Notes under the pieces: generated by a model
What the model was told of the DNA's origin: nothing
The model's database searches: none
Seen by the model: the letters and a program-made list of their open reading frames with translations, nothing else
NCBI RefSeq assembly: GCF_003675385.1
Contig: NZ_RCWZ01000006.1
Location: forward strand, 1 to 64,000
Source of the DNA: Mucilaginibacter kameinonensis
GTDB taxonomy: Bacteria; Bacteroidota; Bacteroidia; Sphingobacteriales; Sphingobacteriaceae
Reading direction: 5' to 3'
DNA: 64,000 nucleotides
Made by a program: the position numbers and the translations under genes
Part shown: positions 17,049 to 25,247 of the stretch, piece after piece
How positions within the stretch are numbered: the stretch's first letter is position 1
Layout: the number at the start of each line of letters is the position of its first letter

Positions 17049-17513
17049 TTATTTATCTATCATAAAACCTTTTACTTCAAAACTGACCTTTCTATCAGAA
17101 CTGGTATTAGTTTTATGCTGCTTTTTACCGTTAACCGTGTCGCCGGCCATATGCTGCAGATCATCGGCAATGAACTGTTTGGCAGCTATCCCCGAAATTA
17201 TTACTGTGCGACCGGCAAGAGCGGTCGGCAAATTTATACCTGCATTGGCGAAGTGAGCCGTAATAACGCGCTTGCTGCCTGCATCCATTTCAAACCAACC
17301 TCCTTTTTCTTTAGTGACTTTAATCACCTTGCCTGAAATGGCAGTAGTGATCCGCGTTTTTTTTCCCATAAAGGCTTCCAGTTTGGAGGCCGGCATTAAA
17401 GCTACGGTATCGGGTTTCTGGCCAAATATCATTCCATGCGGTAACGGTACTTGCTTTTGTGCTGTGGCCGCATTAACTATCAGGAGCGATATAAACAGCA
17501 TTATTGTTTTCAT
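17049..17513 (-). CDS. DUF4920-like secreted protein
   Basis: The 154-residue product has a signal peptide (MKTIMLFISLLIVNAATAQ). The mature region (TRITTAISGKVIKVTKEKGGWFEMDAGSK, split by the conserved KGCWF-like position, here KGGWF) fits DUF4920, an OB-fold-like periplasmic family of Bacteroidota. The usual cysteine of KGCW is Gly here. It is divergent from the NHL-repeat gene and convergent with the preceding small barrel-like protein. The biochemical role of the family is not established. Confidence 0.75.
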   Translation of the reverse strand: MKTIMLFISLLIVNAATAQKQVPLPHGMIFGQKPDTVALMPASKLEAFMGKKTRITTAISGKVIKVTKEKGGWFEMDAGSKRVITAHFANAGINLPTALAGRTVIISGIAAKQFIADDLQHMAGDTVNGKKQHKTNTSSDRKVSFEVKGFMIDK

Positions 17514-17698
17514 GGTTAATTATTAACACATCCGTGCCGAAAATGTTGCTGAGTTTTTGGTTACTTTACGCCCGTTAAAAAAATTGATTGACCGGTTTTG
17601 TCGGCAAATGCAGGGCAATACCAGGTTTTGGTACGTAATAAGTATGTTAATATTTGTTAAAATGTTACTTTAAAGTGATTTACTACGTACTGATAAGT

Positions 17699-17706
17699 TA
17701 ATTTTG
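17699..17706 (+). promoter_or_regulatory. -7 promoter box of the NHL-repeat gene
   Basis: TAATTTTG matches TAnnTTTG exactly, 32 bases before the GTG start at 17739. Confidence 0.5.
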
Positions 17707-17738
17707 CTTACTTTACTATATAACTTTTAAACAAACTC

Positions 17739-19112
17739 GTGAAAAAGAGCTTTACTAAAACAATTTTATTTGCCGCGTTTATAGTTGCCGTTGCTTTGGC
17801 AGGTGCAGGTTGTGGTAAAAGCGGAAGCGTTACACCAGTAACCGTACCGGATTTAACCACCACGGATGTGGTTACTGCTGAAAGTGGAACAATAGCCTAT
17901 GCGGGCGGTTTATTTAACGGAACGCAGGATGTGAGCCTTGGTACCTATGGCGTTTGCTATAGCTCAACCAATCAAACACCAACTACGGCTGATAAAAAGA
18001 CTACAGATACCGTACTTCAATTTGCTTATACAACCAAAATTACCGGTTTAAGCCCTAAAACAACTTATTATGCCCGTGCTTATGCTATAAACAGCGCAGG
18101 TACCGGTTATGGTAAGGTTATACAATTCACTACCGGCGACGGTACTACTTACGCTGGTGGTACAGTTAGTACACTGGCAGGTAACGCCGGATCTGACTTT
18201 ATTGACGGTTTAGGCGGCGCTGCTTTTTTTGACAGCCCGCAGGGTGTAACTGTAGGCGCTGCTGATGGCAATATTTATGTTGCAGATTCATTTAATAGCG
18301 CTATACGTAAAGTTACTACAGCCGGAGATGTTACCACGTTATCTGGCAGTGGCGCTATTGGCTACGTTGATGGCCCAATAGCTACAGCTCAGTTTTATGC
18401 TCCGCAAAGTTTAGTTACAGATGCAACAGGCAATATTTACGTAGCCGATTATGGCAATAACAACATCCGTAAGATTACCCCGGATGGCACAGTAAGCACT
18501 TTTGCAGGTAGCGGCGATGCCGGATATGCAGATGGAACCGGTACCAAAGCAACTTTTAACAGCCCGCGTGGTTTGGCAATTGACGGCTCTGGAAACATTT
18601 TTGTTGCCGATATGGGTAATAACCTGATCCGTAAAATTACATCGGCAGGTGTTGTTACTACGTTTGCAGGCAGCAGGGGCGCAAGCTACCTGGACAATGC
18701 AACAGCTACCAGCGCTACTTTCAACAGGCCTAATGGCATAGCTATCGACGCTAATAACAACATTTACGTTGCCGAGGCGCTTAACCACACCATTCGTAAA
18801 ATTACTCCGGCTGGCGTTGTTTCTACTTTTGTTGGCGGTAATAAACAAACTACCCTTGTTGGTGGCCCGTCGGCTATCGCGTTTGACAAAAGCGGAAACC
18901 TGTTCATAACTGATCAGAACGGCCGAATCCTGGAAATCACTAAAGACAGGGTGTTAAGAACTATTGCAGGTAACGGCACAACAGGCTTTGCAGAAGGTGT
19001 TGGCACCGCAGGTATCTTTAATTCGCCGCAGGGCATAACAGTTGATGCCAGCAATAACCTTTACGTGGCTGATTACTATAACAACCGCATCCGTAAGATC
19101 GTATTGCAATAA
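17739..19112 (+). CDS. NHL-repeat lipoprotein with a fibronectin-like N-domain
   Basis: The 457-residue protein starts at GTG with a signal peptide and lipobox (LAGAGC, Cys25). Residues ~35-130 look like a fibronectin-III/Ig-type domain (TYGVCYSSTNQTPTTAD, then TGLSPKTTYYARAYAINSAG). From ~140 to the end, at least five NHL repeats form a beta propeller, each with a 'PxGxAxDxxGNxYVAD..NxxIRKIT' pattern, such as GNIYVADYGNNNIRKITPDG. NHL propellers usually mediate binding. The protein is probably surface or periplasmic; its ligand is unknown. A strong terminator follows. Confidence 0.88.
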   Translation: MKKSFTKTILFAAFIVAVALAGAGCGKSGSVTPVTVPDLTTTDVVTAESGTIAYAGGLFNGTQDVSLGTYGVCYSSTNQTPTTADKKTTDTVLQFAYTTKITGLSPKTTYYARAYAINSAGTGYGKVIQFTTGDGTTYAGGTVSTLAGNAGSDFIDGLGGAAFFDSPQGVTVGAADGNIYVADSFNSAIRKVTTAGDVTTLSGSGAIGYVDGPIATAQFYAPQSLVTDATGNIYVADYGNNNIRKITPDGTVSTFAGSGDAGYADGTGTKATFNSPRGLAIDGSGNIFVADMGNNLIRKITSAGVVTTFAGSRGASYLDNATATSATFNRPNGIAIDANNNIYVAEALNHTIRKITPAGVVSTFVGGNKQTTLVGGPSAIAFDKSGNLFITDQNGRILEITKDRVLRTIAGNGTTGFAEGVGTAGIFNSPQGITVDASNNLYVADYYNNRIRKIVLQ

Positions 19113-19136
19113 GCGGTTAGTTGCCCAGATATTTTC

Positions 19137-19181
19137 AGCGGGATAATTTTTCTTTCGGGAAAAGTTATCCCGCTTTTTTAT
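19137..19181 (+). terminator. Intrinsic terminator after the NHL gene
   Basis: AGCGGGATAA (19137-19146) pairs with TTATCCCGCT (19165-19174) and a T run follows directly. Confidence 0.85.
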
Positions 19182-19250
19182 GGAGCTTTAAAGAAAACCT
19201 CTCTTAAAAAGCTGTGTACCTTATTAATGAATATCGATTGATAAAACCAA

Positions 19251-19375
19251 AATGTCATTTCGAACGAGGTACGAGGAGAAATCTTATACGTCTCGCAAGT
19301 CGAACTAAACATGGAGTACAAGATTTCTCTTTCGCTCCTTCGCTCGACCCGCCACAGCTCAGTCGAAATGACATT
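19251..19375. repeat. Dispersed palindromic element, family B (copy 1)
   Basis: AATGTCATTTCG at the left end is inverted at the right end as CGAAATGACATT. Inside are GAGAAATCTTATACG and its inverted counterpart near CAAGATTTCTC. The arms match those of the element at 49498-49642. The 19113-19464 gap otherwise holds only the terminator. Confidence 0.75.
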
Positions 19376-19464
19376 TTTTTTAACCTTTAGTAGGGGCTGC
19401 TTTAATCCGGAGGAAGTCTCATTGACCAATCAAATGGGGTTAAATAACAGCCCTTTCCCTCGCC

Positions 19465-20997
19465 CTAATTCTTCTTAAAATCATAAGCCCCCCGCTCTAC
19501 AAAATCAGCCACTTTTACGCGTACGCCAGTAACCTCGCCGTTTTGTACGGTGAACGGAAATACAGCCTTACCTAACGTAGGATCGGAAAATGTAACGTAG
19601 AACCGGTTGCCGCCAAGGGGTTTTAGCAATGCGTACATTTTGGGGTGATGCTCAAAGCGCATCTCAAGGTTGTTACCCTCTCCTTGTGTAACTTCCATAC
19701 TGCCATAAAACTCGTTGGTGTATTTGCCAAGGTATTTGTTAGGCAGCAACATGGGTTTGGGGTTTAACAGCACAGAGTCTTTCAGTTTTTTGTCCTCAGC
19801 TTGTTCAGTAGCGGTATTGGCTTTGTATTGCTTTAAGTAACCTTCGCTGTAGTTGCGGAATGGTTGTTTAAAGTAAGCATCCAGGATATCCCAGCGCAAG
19901 GCTTCAAAGAGTAGGTTTTGATCTGTATTAGTTAATATAACAATGCCCAGGTTATCCTGCGGCGAAAGCGTTACCGACGATAAGTAGCCATTAACGCCGC
20001 CATCATGCATTACAAGGCGGTGCCCTGAATAGTCTTGTATAAACCACCCCAGGCCGTAAAGCTCAAAGTTATTTTCACCATTCATGTGGTGAACGCTGCC
20101 AACAATGTCCTGTGGTACACGGGTTGCCTCGATAGCTGCAGCAGGGATCACCTGGCGCTGGCCTACCTTGCCATTGTTCAACAAAGCCAATACCCATTTG
20201 CTCATGTCATTTACCGATGAGCTGATAGACCCTGCCGGCGCGATCCCGTCTATCTGGCAATAGGGGATAGGGGTGAGCCTGCCATCAACAATGGTATGAG
20301 GTACTGTACGGTTTATAGAAGTTGGCAGATCTTTACTTAAAGCTAAAGTGTTACCCATGCCCAGTGGTGCAAAAATAGCCTCTTTTACATAAGCCTCCCA
20401 TGAGTGCCCGTTGGTTACTTTTGGAATGATCTCACCGGCTGTTAAGAATGCCGCGTTGGTATAACCCCAGCGTGTACGGAATGGATAGGCGGCTTTTAGC
20501 CTTCCCAGGCGTGCTATTACATCCTGGCGGGTAAGATTAGTGTTGTAGAAAGTGAAATCGCCCTGAAAGGTCTGGAAACCGAGACGGTGACAAAGCAGAT
20601 CGCGTACAATTACCTGCTCGCTCGCGTTTTTGTCTTCCAGTTTAAACTCAGGAATGTATTTGGTTACCTTATCATCTAAGGATAGCTTTTTATTGGCCTG
20701 CAGCATGGCGAGGGCGGTAGCCGTAAAAGCCTTGGTATTGCTGCCTATCATGAACAGGGTATTTTCATCAACCTTGTTCATGAGGCCAAGCTCTTTAATG
20801 CCGTAGCCCTTCATCAGCACAATTTTGTTATCCTTTACAATACAAACGGCTACGCCGGGCACACGCCAGTTGGTGAGGGCCTTGCTGATGTAAAGATCTA
20901 AACTGTCTTTAATGAATTTGCTCCTGTCGGCATGCTGGGCATTTACCGAAGTGAAAAGTAACATGCAGGCAACGAGCAATAGAGGTATTTTTTTCAT
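19465..20997 (-). CDS. Serine hydrolase of the beta-lactamase/penicillin-binding-protein-like family with DUF3471-type C-domain
   Basis: The 510-residue protein has a signal peptide (MKKIPLLLVACMLLFTSVNA). The catalytic motifs of the class C beta-lactamase/D-aminopeptidase-like superfamily are visible: S86-N-T-K89, Y179-T-N181, and MHDGG (His-x-Gly type third motif). The C-terminal ~100 residues (LPNKYLGKYTNEFYGSMEVT) match the DUF3471-type beta domain found after such hydrolases. It could be an esterase, peptidase or peptidoglycan-modifying enzyme; sequence does not decide, and antibiotic resistance should not be assumed. It is divergent from the DPP gene. Confidence 0.9.
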   Translation of the reverse strand: MKKIPLLLVACMLLFTSVNAQHADRSKFIKDSLDLYISKALTNWRVPGVAVCIVKDNKIVLMKGYGIKELGLMNKVDENTLFMIGSNTKAFTATALAMLQANKKLSLDDKVTKYIPEFKLEDKNASEQVIVRDLLCHRLGFQTFQGDFTFYNTNLTRQDVIARLGRLKAAYPFRTRWGYTNAAFLTAGEIIPKVTNGHSWEAYVKEAIFAPLGMGNTLALSKDLPTSINRTVPHTIVDGRLTPIPYCQIDGIAPAGSISSSVNDMSKWVLALLNNGKVGQRQVIPAAAIEATRVPQDIVGSVHHMNGENNFELYGLGWFIQDYSGHRLVMHDGGVNGYLSSVTLSPQDNLGIVILTNTDQNLLFEALRWDILDAYFKQPFRNYSEGYLKQYKANTATEQAEDKKLKDSVLLNPKPMLLPNKYLGKYTNEFYGSMEVTQGEGNNLEMRFEHHPKMYALLKPLGGNRFYVTFSDPTLGKAVFPFTVQNGEVTGVRVKVADFVERGAYDFKKN

Positions 20998-21099
20998 TAC
21001 AGAGGGCTTTAGATTTCTTTATTGTGCTAATTTAACGCAAAATTTACAGTGACGTTATCTAATAAATAAAAATAGCGTTGCTCTATTAATTCAAACTTA

Positions 21100-23289
21100 A
21101 TGTATATGAAATTTTACCGTTCGGGATTAACTTTCCTTACCGCACTACTGTTAATTATCCAGCAAAATACGGCCCACGCGCAGCATAGCGGTGTTAACTG
21201 GACAAAAGACGGCAACCAATACTACCGCATCACCGGCGGACAGATCATCATGATCGACGCGCGTGACACCTCTAAAAAAACTGTTTTTATCACTAAGCAA
21301 GAACTGACCCCTGCAGGTAAATCGCCTATCAGCGTTAAAAGGTTTACCGTGAGTGAGGATAACAAAAAAGTGCTTATCAACACCAACACCAAAAAGGTAT
21401 GGCGCTATGATACCCGTGGTGATTACTGGGTTTATGATTCAAACACTAAAAAACTTTGGCAGTTGGGTAAAAACCTGCCCGAATCATCATTGATGTTCGC
21501 TAAGTTTTCGCCTGATGGCAACAAGGCGGCTTATGTAAGCGGTCATAACATTTACATGGAAGACCTGGCTGACGGTTCGGTTAAACAATTAACCACCGAT
21601 GGTACTCAAAAGCTCATTAACGGTACTTTTGACTGGGCTTATGAAGAAGAGTTTGGTTGTCGCGATGGTTTCCGCTGGTCGCCGGATAGTAAATCAATTG
21701 CATATTGGCAATTGGATGCCAGCAAGATCAAAACTTACCTGATGCTTAACACTACCGATTCGGTTTATCCGTTTGTGGTACCTGTTGAGTATCCCGTAGC
21801 AGGTGAAAATCCAAGCTCATGCAAAGTTGGCGTGGTTAATACCGCAACCGGTAAAACTACCTGGATCAATGTTCCGGGCGATGCCGTGCAGCATTACATT
21901 CCAAATATGGAGTGGGCCGATAACTCGAACGAAATTATCCTGGAGCAATTGAACCGTGCGCAAAACGAAAGCCGCGTATTCATTGGTAATGTATCAAACG
22001 GTACAACTCGTTCTATCCGTGAGGAGCACAATGATTCATGGATTGATGTTAAAGCCCGTGTAGCTGGCGGCGACCCTGTGGGTTGGGGCTGGATTGAAAA
22101 AGGTAAAAGCTTTTTATGGCTGAGCGAAAAAGATGGATGGCGCCATTTATATAAAGTAACCCGCGAAGGCAAGGAAAGCCTGATCACTAAAGGTAACTAT
22201 GATGTGATTGGCATCGACATGATTGATGAAGCTTTGGGATATGTATACTTCATCGCATCGCCTGATAATGCTACTCAAAAATATCTGTACAAAATAAAAT
22301 TAAGCGGTGGTAAGGCCGAACGTGTTTCGCCTGCTGATGAACCGGGAACGCATAGCTATGATATTTCGCCTAACGGCAAAGTAGCGCTGCATAATTTCAA
22401 CAACAGTTACACCCGTCCGCAAAGCGAGGTAGTTAGTTTGCCTGAACACAAACATATTACCGGTACTGTAATAACCGTTGATAAAGACACTAAAAATAAG
22501 CCCGAGTTTTTCAAGGTTAAAACGGTTGATGGCATTGAAATGGATGGCTGGATGATGAAGCCAACTAATTTCGACCCTAATAAAAAATACCCTGTACTGT
22601 TTACCGTTTATGGTGAACCAGCAGGACAAACCGTAACCGATACTTGGGGTACAGGCCATAACAGGCTGTATGAAGGCAGTATGGCCGATGACGGGTATAT
22701 TTACATGTCGGTTGAAGGTCGTGGCGCTCCGGCCCCTAAAGGTACTGCATGGCGCAAAGCTATCTACAAAAATATTGGTATTATCAACATCCGCGACCAG
22801 GCTATGGCTGCCAAAGAGATCATCAAATGGCCTTTTGTCGACTCAACCCGTATTGCGGTACACGGCTGGAGCGGTGGTGGATCATCAACCCTTAACCTGA
22901 TGTTCCAGTATGGCGATATCTACAAAACCGGTATCGCTGTAGCGGCTGTTGGTTCACAGCTTACTTACGATAACATCTACCAGGAGCGCTATATGGGCGT
23001 ACCTACTGATGAAGCTGGTCGTGCGGCATTTATAAAAGGTTCGCCAATTACTTATGCTAAAAACCTGAAAGGTAACTTGCTTTATATCCACGGTACTGGT
23101 GATGATAACGTGCACTACAAAAATGCCGAGTTGTTAATTGACGAGTTGATAAAATACAACAGGCAGTTTCAACTGATGTCATATCCTAACCGTACACACT
23201 CGATATCAGAAGGCGAAGGCACAACAGAGCACTTACGTACCCTGTTTACACAGTACCTGAAAGCTAAATGCCCTCCGGGAGGAAGATAA
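21100..23289 (+). CDS. Dipeptidyl peptidase IV family serine peptidase (S9B)
   Basis: The 729-residue secreted protein has a signal peptide (to about residue 28, HAQ-HS), a beta-propeller of ~450 residues and an alpha/beta hydrolase domain. The DPP-IV signature with paired glutamates is present as DWAYEEEFGCRDGF. The triad reads Ser591 in GWSGGG, Asp668/669 in GTGDDNVHY, and His700 in NRTHSI. DPP-IV enzymes release N-terminal X-Pro or X-Ala dipeptides. The start could be either of two ATGs (21100 or 21106). The last ~70 bases of the gene were copied in the downstream duplication. Confidence 0.95.
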   Translation: MYMKFYRSGLTFLTALLLIIQQNTAHAQHSGVNWTKDGNQYYRITGGQIIMIDARDTSKKTVFITKQELTPAGKSPISVKRFTVSEDNKKVLINTNTKKVWRYDTRGDYWVYDSNTKKLWQLGKNLPESSLMFAKFSPDGNKAAYVSGHNIYMEDLADGSVKQLTTDGTQKLINGTFDWAYEEEFGCRDGFRWSPDSKSIAYWQLDASKIKTYLMLNTTDSVYPFVVPVEYPVAGENPSSCKVGVVNTATGKTTWINVPGDAVQHYIPNMEWADNSNEIILEQLNRAQNESRVFIGNVSNGTTRSIREEHNDSWIDVKARVAGGDPVGWGWIEKGKSFLWLSEKDGWRHLYKVTREGKESLITKGNYDVIGIDMIDEALGYVYFIASPDNATQKYLYKIKLSGGKAERVSPADEPGTHSYDISPNGKVALHNFNNSYTRPQSEVVSLPEHKHITGTVITVDKDTKNKPEFFKVKTVDGIEMDGWMMKPTNFDPNKKYPVLFTVYGEPAGQTVTDTWGTGHNRLYEGSMADDGYIYMSVEGRGAPAPKGTAWRKAIYKNIGIINIRDQAMAAKEIIKWPFVDSTRIAVHGWSGGGSSTLNLMFQYGDIYKTGIAVAAVGSQLTYDNIYQERYMGVPTDEAGRAAFIKGSPITYAKNLKGNLLYIHGTGDDNVHYKNAELLIDELIKYNRQFQLMSYPNRTHSISEGEGTTEHLRTLFTQYLKAKCPPGGR

Positions 23290-23695
23290 TTGTGAGGATT
23301 TGAAAGAAAATTAAAAGGGAGATCAAATGGTCTCCCTTTTTTTGTCAGTCATGTTTGCGTCTGTTTGGTATTAGTGTCATTATTATATGTGTCTGTGAAA
23401 TTCTTAATTCCCCATAGGGGATACCTGTTTGTAGCAAAATAATTGTGCACCGTTAGGTGCTACCCTTCTGCATGGCGCTAATGTATGCGCATATCGGGTA
23501 GCACCTAACGGCGCAAATGATTATGCGAAATAATGTTCTACAAACAGGTAGCGCCTAATGGCGCAAATCGGTAAGCCGTTTACAAGTTGTTTCGAGGGGG
23601 GATATGATGCTACGCTTATTATAGCTTTTGGATAGTTACCTTAAAGGCATGAACGGCAGTTTAGTGGAACATAAAATTCAAATTACGAAGAAACA
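23216..23695. repeat. Tandem duplication, copy 1
   Basis: This unit begins within the 3' end of the DPP gene at AAGGCACAACA and ends with a remnant of the AraC gene's last codons (stop at 23683-23685, minus strand). It matches 23700-24195 along its length, at an offset of 484 at the left and 500 at the right because copy 2 holds small insertions. Inside are a terminator, and an element with outer arms ACCTGTTTGTAG (23423-23434) and CTACAAACAGGT (23538-23549) and inner arms CCGTTAGGTGCTACCC (23450-23465) and GGGTAGCACCTAACGG (23496-23511). Confidence 0.9.
23313..23343 (+). terminator. Intrinsic terminator of the DPP gene
   Basis: GGGAGA (23317-23322) and TCTCCC (23331-23336) form the stem and seven T follow. 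Confidence 0.8.
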
Positions 23696-23701
23696 GTACA
23701 A

Positions 23702-23773
23702 GGCACAACATAGCATTTACGTACCCTGTTTACACAGTACCTGAAAGCTAAATGCCCTCTGGGAGGAAGATAA
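23702..23773 (+). pseudogene. Duplicated 3' tail of the DPP gene
   Basis: These 72 bases repeat the last 24 codons of the upstream peptidase gene. In the DPP frame they read GTT, a stop (GAG changed to TAG), then HLRTLFTQYLKAKCPLGGR and the original TAA. There is no start codon, so it is a non-coding relic. Confidence 0.85.
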
Positions 23774-23801
23774 TTGTGAGGATTTGAAAAATAAATTAAA
23801 A

Positions 23802-23828
23802 GGGAGATCAAATGGTCTCCCTTTTTTT
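23802..23828 (+). terminator. Second copy of the DPP terminator
   Basis: The GGGAGA/TCTCCC stem and seven-T run are repeated in copy 2 of the duplication. Confidence 0.65.
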
Positions 23829-24182
23829 GTCAGTCATGTTTGCGTCTGTTTGGTATTAGTGTCATTATTATATGTGTCTGTGAAATTCTTAATTCCCCGT
23901 AGGGGATACCTGTTTGTAGCAAAATAATCGGTGGCAAAATTTGTGCACCGTTAGGTGCTACCCTTCTGCATGGCGCTAATGTATGCGCATACCGGGTAGC
24001 ACCTAACGGCGCAAATGATTATGCAAAATAATGTTCTACAAACAGGTAGCGCCTAACGGCGCAAATAGGTAAGCCGTTTACAAGTTGTTTCGAGGGGGGT
24101 ATGTGACGCTACGCTTGTTATAACTTTTGAAATAGTTACCTTAAAGATATGAACAACAGTTAGAGAAATAATAATATTCAAA

Positions 24183-25121
24183 TTATGAAGTAACGGTGCC
24201 ATAGCCCTTCCTGAATAGAACCGGCGACGTATCGGTATGCTTTTTAAAGTAATTGCTGAAATGGGTTGCTTCAGAAAAGCCAAGCCTGAAAGCGATCTCC
24301 TTAATGGAAAGTTTTGAATTTTGCAGTAGCGCCTTGGCTTCGGAAATGGTTTTTTCGGCTATCCAGGTGCTGATGGTTTTGCCGGTTTTTATTTTGATGA
24401 CATTACTCAGGTAATTGGGATGCAGACTTTGTGCATCGGCATAATCCTGCACGCGAAAGGCTTGTTCGGCTATGCCGCTGCTAAGATCGCGGTAGTGTTT
24501 CTCGAGTAGGCGTTTAAAGTTCTTTACAATTTCCGAACTGCGATTTCCTTCATATATCGGGTTATAATCCTGCCAGAAATATTCCTTAAATTTTAACAGC
24601 ACCACTACAAACAGGTTGCCGATAATGCGATAGCGGTAAGGGCTGTTTGAGTTATACTCTCTCAATATTTGATGATACAAAATATCAAACTCATCAAAAA
24701 CTTCCGGACTAACTACCCGTGCCGGAAATATTTCGGCCAGCAAAAAAGAGAACTCATCAAAAATATTGGCATGTACGTTTTCCTTCAGAAATGATTCGCT
24801 CAATGTAAACAGGTAAACATCGCCTATGTGCTCCCAGTTAAAGGAGCGAAAATGCCCCGGATTGGTAAAGTAGATAGCACGGGGCTGCAGTTTGTAATTA
24901 TGCTCATCAATGGTATAATCACCATCCCCGCTTTTAATAAAGGCAAAAACAAAAAAATTAAGCCTGCTCAACGGCGATTTAAACGGCGTAGGCTGGTTTA
25001 TATCCTTCAGGTTGAAAACCGTAAAATCGGTATGCTTTATGAGTTCAAGCGGCAAGCCCAGGTGCTTGTATTGGTCATAAAGGGTATTAAAGATTTGCTT
25101 TTCATTGTCCTGGTGGTGCAT
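24183..25121 (-). CDS. AraC family transcriptional regulator
   Basis: The ~312-residue protein has an N-terminal cupin-like sensing region (RAIYFTNPGHFRSFNWE, HIGDVYLFTLS) and a C-terminal AraC double helix-turn-helix: GKTISTWIAEKTISEAKALL, then SIKEIAFRLGFSEATHFSNY and FKKHTDTSPVLFRK. The first HTH lies near YADAQSLHPNYLSNVIK. The open frame extends to 25199, but that part overlaps the terminator hairpin of the next gene, so Met at 25121 (MHHQDNEKQ) is preferred. It converges on the DPP gene. Its target and inducer are unknown. Confidence 0.9.
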   Translation of the reverse strand: MHHQDNEKQIFNTLYDQYKHLGLPLELIKHTDFTVFNLKDINQPTPFKSPLSRLNFFVFAFIKSGDGDYTIDEHNYKLQPRAIYFTNPGHFRSFNWEHIGDVYLFTLSESFLKENVHANIFDEFSFLLAEIFPARVVSPEVFDEFDILYHQILREYNSNSPYRYRIIGNLFVVVLLKFKEYFWQDYNPIYEGNRSSEIVKNFKRLLEKHYRDLSSGIAEQAFRVQDYADAQSLHPNYLSNVIKIKTGKTISTWIAEKTISEAKALLQNSKLSIKEIAFRLGFSEATHFSNYFKKHTDTSPVLFRKGYGTVTS

Positions 25122-25184
25122 AGGGGAGATGTTTGCTCCAAAGCTATGAGGGCTGTGGCAGATTTGCAAGAGCCGGTAAAGCAA

Positions 25185-25223
25185 TAAAAAACGGCGCATT
25201 GTTAGATCATAACAATGCGCCGT
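25185..25223 (-). terminator. Intrinsic terminator of the sigma/anti-sigma/DUF4097 operon
   Basis: ACGGCGCATTGTTA (25191-25204) and TAACAATGCGCCGT (25210-25223) form a perfect 14-bp stem with a 5-base loop. On the minus strand a T run follows. Confidence 0.9.
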
Positions 25224-25247
25224 TTAAAATGGGGTTATTTATAATGT

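Larger units (their letters stand above)
23700..24195. repeat. Tandem duplication, copy 2
   Basis: This is the second copy of the 23216-23695 unit. It carries a broken DPP tail at its left end and the genuine 3' end of the AraC gene at its right end. It differs from copy 1 by scattered substitutions, a ~13-base insertion (CGGTGGCAAAAT type) before the TTGTGCACCG segment, and small indels. The terminator (23802-23828) and the palindromic element (outer arms 23908-23919 and 24036-24047) are retained. Confidence 0.9.

Noticed and set aside
19178..19429. 83-codon minus-strand frame
   Set aside because: Nearly all of it lies in dispersed element B, so it is not a real gene.
19465..20997. Antibiotic resistance (beta-lactamase) call for the serine hydrolase
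   Set aside because: The SxxK/YxN motifs fit a wide superfamily with many non-resistance enzymes, so only the broad family is named.
25122..25199. Longer N-terminus of the AraC regulator
   Set aside because: It would run into the terminator hairpin of the neighbouring operon and adds no family sequence.
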